From: Paralithodes platypus
Lineage: Eukaryota > Arthropoda > Malacostraca > Decapoda > Lithodidae
Direction of reading: 5' to 3'
DNA: 64,000 bases
Assembly (NCBI GenBank): GCA_032716605.1
Contig: CM064518.1
Coordinates: 38,251,039-38,315,038, forward strand
The notes beneath the pieces are model-generated. The model saw nothing but the letters and a program-made list of their open reading frames with translations. It was not told the DNA's origin and made no database searches. Both the position numbers and the translations under genes were made by a program. The first letter of the stretch is position 1. The number at the start of each line of letters is the position of its first letter. Shown here one piece after another: positions 57,318 through 64,000 of the stretch.

Positions 57318-57827
57318 TGAATTTAGGATTTGGCTGAGTTACCACAAACTCAGAACATTATAGCACCTTATTTCCCTCTGATCATCATATAGTTAATGCA
57401 GAAATCGTCATTCAAGCGCCATTAATACTTACGGTACTTTATTTCCCTCTGATCGCAATATCCTAAATGCCAACATCAAGATTCTAGTGCCATTATCAAT
57501 AAAGTTGTCCTGAATATGAGGAAGGTGTGACGTCGTGGGCAAGGAATATGCTGTTAATTCGTGAGTTTGTTTACGTCTCTCTCCTCTCCGTGACTTATGG
57601 CAACTTTGAGTATCAGGGTCTAGGATATTGAAGGGAAGGAGGAAGGACAGGGAGGGGGCAGGAGCGTGGTGGGAGGGGTGTGGAGACTAGATATGAATTA
57701 TGCATCTTATGACTCCTATTCTTCTTTTATCTATGTTGACATATGCCGAAACCTTTATTCAATAGCTTTATCTTCCATATAGCTTGGCTAGTTTGCTCAA
57801 ATTACATTGTGTCCAGCAACACCGACA
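57318..57827. other. No feature recognised
   Basis: TACTTTATTTCCCTCTGATC-like text (CCTTATTTCCCTCTGATCAT / CTTTATTTCCCTCTGATCGC) occurs twice at about 57365 and 57435; otherwise nothing. Confidence 0.35.
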
Positions 57828-58200
57828 TTAAGGGGAAAGGGGTTGTTTTTCTGGTCCCATTTCTTCCTCATGTTTAGCCCCATTAGGTTTCAGATTTAAT
57901 GACGTTCGTCCCAATAGTTTGGCGATTTTAAGACCTTTCGCCCCATTTCTTTGTCAATATTACGACTTTTAGTGTCATTTAAGTGTTGATTTTTCCCTAG
58001 CGAGCGATAGCGAGCCTGTAATTCAGGAGGAACCGGCCTTTGGCCGGCCCATTTTTCTATAATTTGGTTTACAAATTTATCTCAAAGGAAGGTCTTGGAG
58101 GTGTTTTTTTTTCAAGTTTGTTAGAGGTCTAGGGAGGAAACTAGACAAATAATTACAGCATATATATATATGAGCAAATATATACGCCCATCCCGTCTTA
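57828..58200 (-). mobile_element. Family A element
   Basis: TTAAGGGGAAAGGGGTTGTT at the left. Core CTAGCGAGCGATAGCGAGCC and hairpin CCGGCCTTTGGCCGG (loop TTT). Right end decayed (CCCGTCTTAGG). Confidence 0.85.
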
Positions 58201-59423
58201 GGTTACTAAACAAAGTTGTTGATGCCTCCCTTGACTCAGGACGGGACAGTAACGAGCCAGCATTGCCTTCATAATATAAGATCCTAATTATCTTTCATCG
58301 CTTGTGTAATTACCAGTAGAGCTCCCTTGATCTTCTTGAGGCCTGTGTTTAAAGTGAGTGTGTGTGTGTGTGTCAGTGTGTGTGTGTGTCTGTAAGAAGC
58401 AAGCAGATTGGAAGACAGACAAACAAACAAACAAGCACAGTTACCGGTACTCTTAAACAACGAACATGTGCACACATAATTTAATTAGTTATATAATTCA
58501 TTTATTGAATTATGAATTGCTTCCATGAATGGTTCTATTTGCGACACTCTCATTTCCCAAGCACCGCATTCAACACTATAGGGAAAACTGAACTTATCCA
58601 TTAGAATACTCGAATTAACGAACATTCGATATAACCCATGAGGAGATGTTTCAAGCTGATCTACTAATGCAGACCATAAATAAGAGTTACCTTCCGACGT
58701 TTATTGTTTTGGTTAGAAAGAAACATAATAAGTTGGTCTAGTGAATGAACAATATAATACAGAGGACCAGGGTAGAGGTCGTATCAGCCTGACTAAGCAC
58801 AAAAGATGGTGGTCATTATCGTCTATTCTCGGTGACAGTCTGGCACAGAGATAAAATATATGAGTTCCTTTGATGTCACCTCATAGTTGACTGATGACAG
58901 TAATACGCCAAGCTCAATCTGTCGTTGTGAGTATTTAGAGAGCCAAGTATTATGTTAGCAAGAGGCTCTTATCTCTATTGAAGGTATGTGTATTAGCACA
59001 GATAAACAAAGGCCTACAGCTTATAATTTTGAGTTTTCTTACAAGTCACAATTGGTAGAAGAGTTTTTATAAGAGTTACAATTGGTAGAAGAACATAATA
59101 TAATACATTCAGGATGACAATATAGACGTTAACTTATACTTATAAGGTACATTTACCCATATAAGTTCTGTTCCTCGTCGTGAGCTTATGTATAAAATAA
59201 ATATAACAGGATTGAATTGCCAGTGTGGGATATTTCAATTATCAGTTGACTAGCCATATGAGTTAACCACTGTACAAGAAAACACTCGTAATTCAATGTT
59301 GCGCATAATATTTCTACGAATGAGATAACGGAGAGGAACAAAACTTATGTGGACAACTGTGCATCGTATACAATAATGGAACCTGTGGGAGATATATTAG
59401 AGGGTGGGTGGAAGAGTAAAGCC
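58201..59423. other. No feature recognised
   Basis: AT-rich with a short (GT)n near 58358-58390. Confidence 0.4.
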
Positions 59424-59632
59424 GGTATCACGCGAGAGCTTTTATAGTCAACATTCGATGATCAAAAAAATTCTGGCAACTTTTCTGGAATATTTTGCAC
59501 TGGTATCGGAAACTAGATGATGATAAGAATGATTTAGGTGACATAATTATAAACAAAGTTTAATACATAAGCTGCCAGACCAGTGTTGAGGATAAATGTT
59601 GAGGGAAATAGCGCTCGTGTGAGACTGGCTTT
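59424..59632. mobile_element. Family D palindromic MITE, copy 2
   Basis: TAAAGCCGGTATCACGCGAG at the left, GCTCGTGTGAGACTGGCTTTA at the right (21 bp split as GCTCGTGTGA + GACTGGCTTTA), both bordered by TA. Shares ACCAGTGTTGAGGATAAATG with copy 1 in inverted orientation. Confidence 0.75.
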
Positions 59633-59681
59633 AGACGGCGTGTTTGTTGGTGTGTTGTGCGGGTGTTGCGGAGGCGTGACG

Positions 59682-60059
59682 TTAAGGGGCCCACCTCGCT
59701 TTTTTTTTTATCTCTCTTTGACTTGTATTAATTCGGCCCCATTCAGCATACTGTTTTAAGACGTTTACCCCCATCCAGGTGTAAATATTTTCCTGGCGAG
59801 CGGTAGCGAGCCAGCATATATATATTTTTGTTATGAGAGCAAGCTAAATTTGTAAATTTTTCGATAGAAAAATGTCCTCGACGAAGCAGGATTTCTCCAT
59901 ACAATGCTGGCTCGCTATCGCTCGCCAGGAAGAAATCGACACCTGGATAGGGATAACGTCTTAAAACAGTTGGCTGAATGGGGCCGAATGGATACAAGCC
60001 AGGGAAAGAGAAAAAAAGGAGAGAAAGATAAAAAAAACAAAAACGGTGACCCCCCTTAA
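59682..60059 (+). mobile_element. Family B palindromic MITE
   Basis: TTAAGGGGCCCACCTCGC to GGTGACCCCCCTTAA. The arms pair well (GGCGAGCGGTAGCGAGCCAG / CTGGCTCGCTATCGCTCGCC). Hairpin 2 is damaged (CCTCGACGAAGCAGGA). Confidence 0.9.
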
Positions 60060-60199
60060 TCTAGAAGATAATTATATCTCGATCATCATGGGTGGAATCG
60101 TCTACAATGACTAAAGGTATAATTAACCTAGGTAAGATGGCAAAAGAGATAGTGTGTTGGTTATAATATATACAGTATATGGCATTAGGAGGGATCCCG

Positions 60200-61000
60200 A
60201 AATGGAACATACAAGCGCTATGGTAACTCTTGAATAAATTAGCTGTATGGGTGCCAGGTGTAACAGGAAGGTCGGATTGCGTCTCACTATCTTGGCTGCA
60301 GGTGAGTGATTGTTGGGGTCCTGTATTAGACTCGTTTCGTCTTCTCTCTTCGGATAATCAGCTGGTGGGGGATGCTGGCTCTGGTCCCATTGGTTCGGCT
60401 GTTTGCCTGCTTCCAATGAGGGTGGCGAGGTTGGCTTTGTAGGTCTCGCAAAGCACTGAGAGGGTCGGCCTCGATGAGCTCCGGGTTGTTCCTGGTAAAC
60501 ACTGGAGTGGTATTGGTAAGCACTGGGTTGGGATTGGTAAGCACAGGGTTGATTTGGATAAACATCGGGCCAGTCTTGGCACGCACCTTGGTGAGCGTCA
60601 ATTAGCTACAAGGAGGTGAACTACTGAACAACTCTGCCAGCCAGTTTTTGGTGGATTTCTTGTGCTTCTTCCTAGTTTTGGTCTTGGCAGCCATAATGGT
60701 ACTCTCACTTGGGTGTACAGGGGTGGAGTTGTGTCCCTTCTGCTTGGAGTAGGCTGGCTCAGGTGGTTAGAGTGGGTCAGGTGGCAGGTGAGGTACTGGA
60801 AGGGTGGTAACGTCATTGATGAACAAGTTCAGAGGTGGGGCTAACCAGGTGAGGTGAGACAGACTGTGGATGATAGAAAATGGTAGGTGGTGGACTCTTG
60901 CTATTCTTGGGTGCAGGTGTACTTCTTGGAGCTGCAGTCTCTGGCTTCACTATTATGGATGCTATTCTGGTGGGTGCCTTTCCTAAACAGTTCACTCAAC
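60200..61000 (-). pseudogene. Possible degenerate coding region, family unknown
   Basis: The minus strand has overlapping open frames of protein-like composition: MAAKTKTRKKHKKSTKNWLA then ELFSSSPPCS and a stop (about 60692-60603), and downstream NQPCAYQSQPSAYQYHSSVY, QEQPGAHRGRPSQ and EAGKQPNQWDQSQHPPPADY. A basic N-terminal patch followed by a Gln/Pro-rich tail could be a LINE ORF1-like or gag-like relic. Not confirmed. Confidence 0.25.
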
Positions 61001-62649
61001 TTATAAATCACACTGTCACAGCAAATAAAAAATTAACGCTTGAACTATTGTATTTGCTTAGATAAAGTACTTGTATAAATACTCGAATATTCTGCTAGTA
61101 TGTAGTAAAGCTATAGCTGAATCTTTGCACGAACAAATATACATTCACTATCATACTGCTAATTAGACTCCAAATGAGGATATTAAAGTAAAAACATATA
61201 TTGAAGACATAGATTAAAAACTATATTTGTTTAAATTTAGGCTTTGAGTGGTAATTACGCTCGGCAGGTAAATATCGAAGCATATTTGTTTATAGCACCG
61301 CCGTTGAGGACAAAAATGGCAAAGAGACCAACTTGATTATTTAGGCCAAAATGGGGAATGGAACACTCAATATATATACAAATTGAAAAAAAACTGGTCA
61401 TGACTTTAAGGACGAATTCGCTAGTGAACAATATGACCATGATAATGAATCACATATTCTGGATAGCTAATACGAAATACCAAAGTTTACTTATTAATTT
61501 ATGTACAGGCATGGGAAAATATTACCGAAACTACCACTAATTTTACCATGTTTTTTTATGAAGGTATTTTTATCATTATACAATAGTTGAAATTAGTTAA
61601 GATTTGTTTTCATATTTTTATAATGTTAGTACAACGCCATATGTGCATACTTTCGATACCCACATCCCTACATAATACACTAAAGGTTGTGTATTTAGTT
61701 AGCTAGTTATCTAGCTATATGTAACTTATTATGTGTCTCGGCACTCTGTCATGAAGCATCTGTATTCACATTTAATTATGTATTTGTAATGCGAAAGTAA
61801 GAAAATTTTACTCTATGAGCTTCATGATTTATGTTTTAATACTAATTTAATAGTATCAATAAATATTGAATTATTTTTCAGAATATGATCTATGGGCATT
61901 TATTCACGCTTAATACGTGAATATGACAAGTAACTGAATCGAATCAATTTTTAAATAAATATTCAAAACTGTTTGGAAGGGAATAGGTTGGGATTCTGTA
62001 AATCGTAAGGCAGCTACGCCTTTTACTATTACATTGACCAAGGTATCACGAGTACCATTGCTGCACGAATCAACACCGAGACGCAGAACTAACATTTCAT
62101 CTAAATGAATAATTAACTGGCAAACATCCTACATTCCTCTTCTCTACGGCATCAGCAACTTGAAAGTCGCCCCTATGTTTACCTTATAATTTGTCCTACC
62201 AATCACCATATCAATTTCCATAGCCAACATTACCATCTCAATATTTCAAGGGACAGAACGCCTTATGTAGATGACTTGACAAACACCTGTAACATGTTTA
62301 TAAATATTATACAAATTCATAGGCGGGTACTGACTTTTCGTTTTCACTTCCTATCATTTATTTTCCATTCATGGATAGCTTTTAATGTGTAATAATTATG
62401 TCGAAATTATAGGGACTCCATGCTAGGCCCATATACCTCACAGAACTGTCTACGTCGAAACACTCTCTCTCTCTCTCTCTCTCCTCAGATGTTAAGAGAC
62501 TAATGATGCCGTCTGTCTTGGGTAAATAGGATACCATACCAGGGAGAAATATGGGCCCTTTGGTTAAATGTCAGCACGGGTTCATTACTCTAACCCTGCG
62601 TGTGTGTCCGCAAACACTACAGTTATGGGAAATATATATAGCCTATATA

Positions 62650-62660
<11 letters not shown>
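61001..62660. other. No feature recognised
   Basis: AT-rich, short (CT)n at 62463-62483. Minus ORF 61910-62095 has no known features. Confidence 0.4.

Positions 62661-62720
<60 letters not shown>
62661..62720. repeat. (TA)n microsatellite
   Basis: About 30 TA units after GTGTGTGTA. Confidence 0.95.
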
Positions 62721-62722
<2 letters not shown>

Positions 62723-62837
62723 GCATTTAAGAGAGAGAGAGGGAGTTCTATATAGTTACATAGATACACAGACTACATAGACCCCGAGGTCCTTACTAGG
62801 CAGTCAGACCTTACAAACTACTTTTTATTTTATTTTT

Positions 62838-62841
<4 letters not shown>

Positions 62842-62907
<66 letters not shown>
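62842..62907. repeat. (GA)n microsatellite
   Basis: About 33 GA units followed by A12. Confidence 0.95.
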
Positions 62908-62912
<5 letters not shown>

Positions 62913-63067
62913 AAAAAAAGAGAGAGAACTAGTAACTTGGTACCAGGGCAGCCTCGATGAGTTTCTCTTGCCAGAAATAGTCGTCACGGTTATTAAGTAT
63001 GCAAATTGCCATATTCATATTTTCGTAGAGGGAACTACTTTTTGTAAGGATTTTTTAACTCCATTGG

Positions 63068-63801
63068 TTAAGAGGGGACACCGTTTTTTTTATCTTTCTC
63101 TCCTTTTCTCTCTTTCCCTGGCTTGTATCCAGTCGGCCCCATTCAGCCAAATGTTTTAAGACGTTTATCCCCATCCAGGTGTCGATTTCTTCCTGGGGAG
63201 CGATAGCGAGCCAGCATTGTATGGAGAAATCCGGCTTCGCCGGAGAGAATTTTCTATCGAAAAATGTACAAATTTAGCTTGCTGTCAAAACAAAAAAAGG
63301 TAATACTTAAGATGATTTGTGGCGCACTATTGGAATCAATTTATTAGGGACAATAGGTATGTATAGAATCGCAATAATATTCTCAATATTGTCCCCATGG
63401 AGAATTTGTGACAACAACAACTTTGAAAACCCTGATAGGATATTAAATAAACAGTACTGCGCATAAACAAACCCAACAGCGGGGGTGTGCGGGCGGCAGC
63501 CCCCACCCATAATATTAGGATAGGTTAGGTAATGTTGTTAGGTTAGGCTAATGTCTTTTCAAAGTTTCTTTTTCCCAAAAAAAAAAAGAAAACAAAAATG
63601 GCTAAATAAGCCAACACAACTCTTCTTAAGTGTTACCCCCAAAAATATATATGCTGGATCGCTACCGCTCTCCAGGAAAATATTGACACCTGGATGGGGG
63701 TAAACTTCTTACAACAGTGGGCTAAATGGGGCCGAACAGATACAAGCTAAAGAGAGAGGGAGAGAAAGAGAAAGAAAAAAAAGTGAGGTGGGCTCCCTTA
63801 A
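63068..63801 (-). mobile_element. Family B MITE split by a nested element
   Basis: TTAAGAGGGGACACCG at the left, GAGGTGGGCTCCCTTAA at the right. Hairpin TCCGGCTTCGCCGGA is perfect. The inner sequence is broken between CTGTCAAAACAAAAA and AAAATATATATGCTGGATCG. Confidence 0.85.
63299..63637. mobile_element. Small DNA element with ~14-bp terminal inverted repeats, nested
   Basis: GGTAATACTTAAGA at the left and TCTTAAGTGTTACC at the right are inverted copies with one mismatch. The 339-bp body has no transposase, and includes GGCGGCAGCCCCCACC and TTAGGTTAGGCTAATG. A-rich flanks make the target-site duplication uncertain. Confidence 0.6.
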
Positions 63802-63810
63802 CTAAATTGG

Positions 63811-64000
63811 TGGTCAATATTCAGGAGGCGCTACAATATAGGTAGCAACATTCTAATGGTAGTTTTGGGTTCCTATCATCATATGCTTCATTTCTATATA
63901 CTTTTGGTCAATATACAGGAGGCGCTACAATATAGGTAACAAAATTCTAATGGTAGTTTTGGGTTCCTATCATCATATGCTTCATTTCTATATACTTTTT
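63811..64000 (+). repeat. 94-bp tandem repeat, two copies, running off the window
   Basis: TGGTCAATATTCAGGAGGCG..ATGCTTCATTTCTATATACT is repeated with only a few changes. A third copy may follow outside. Confidence 0.9.

Overview
The window looks like intergenic and intronic DNA from a repeat-rich arthropod genome, most likely a decapod crustacean. That is an inference from three things: a divergent ionotropic receptor (IR) chemosensory gene, very dense (GA)n/(TA)n/(CA)n microsatellites, and a mix of Jockey-like, CR1-like and Penelope-like retroelements with many small TTAA-flanked elements. There is no sign of bacterial organisation and I found no rRNA gene, CRISPR array or operon.

Host gene: one multi-exon IR gene lies on the minus strand between about 6.57 kb and 1.97 kb. 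Exon A (signal peptide, N-terminal domain, ligand-binding lobe S1, start of TM1), exon B (pore loop, M3) and exon C (lobe S2) are supported by protein pattern; exons B and C also have matching splice phases. The end of S2 and TM4 are not found. A one-base frameshift sits in TM1, next to a long C/G homopolymer tract, so it may be an assembly error or a real lesion. A Jockey-like LINE starts 15 bp past exon C.

Mobile DNA: I use local family names. Family A (about 23 copies, ~300-380 bp, ends TTAAGGGG..CCCCTTAA) and family B (5 copies, ~380 bp, near-palindromic, TTAA ends) share a ~100-bp core. The core holds a hairpin with arms ACATTTTTC/GAAAAATGT, a second G+C-rich hairpin with a GAA loop, and a 15-nt mirror repeat CGAGCGATAGCGAGC. 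Orientation '+' below means that the plus strand carries the GAA loop. Family C (~215 bp, palindromic, TTAACCCC..GGGGTTAA) and family D (~210 bp, ends AAGCCGG..CCGGCTT, TA flanks) are unrelated MITE-like families. Family E is a short dispersed repeat found after (GTAT)n. Retroelements: LINE X (Jockey-superfamily-like; 3 copies), a second Jockey/I-like LINE fragment, CR1-like LINEs (2 copies plus a C-terminal fragment), an RTE-like relic, a truncated Penelope-like element with a GIY-YIG ORF and a hammerhead-like motif, a poly(A) SINE-like repeat (2 copies) and several tRNA-like SINE heads or pseudogenes. Several insertions are nested and some show clear target-site duplications.

Tandem repeats: minisatellites of 39, 31 (two unrelated arrays), 24, 21, 22, 26 and ~34 bp make up several kilobases. 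Two of them (4.44-4.82 kb and 14.71-15.30 kb) start or stop exactly at the family A hairpin, suggesting that the element seeds array expansion. Many long ORFs in the window are just these arrays read in an open frame.
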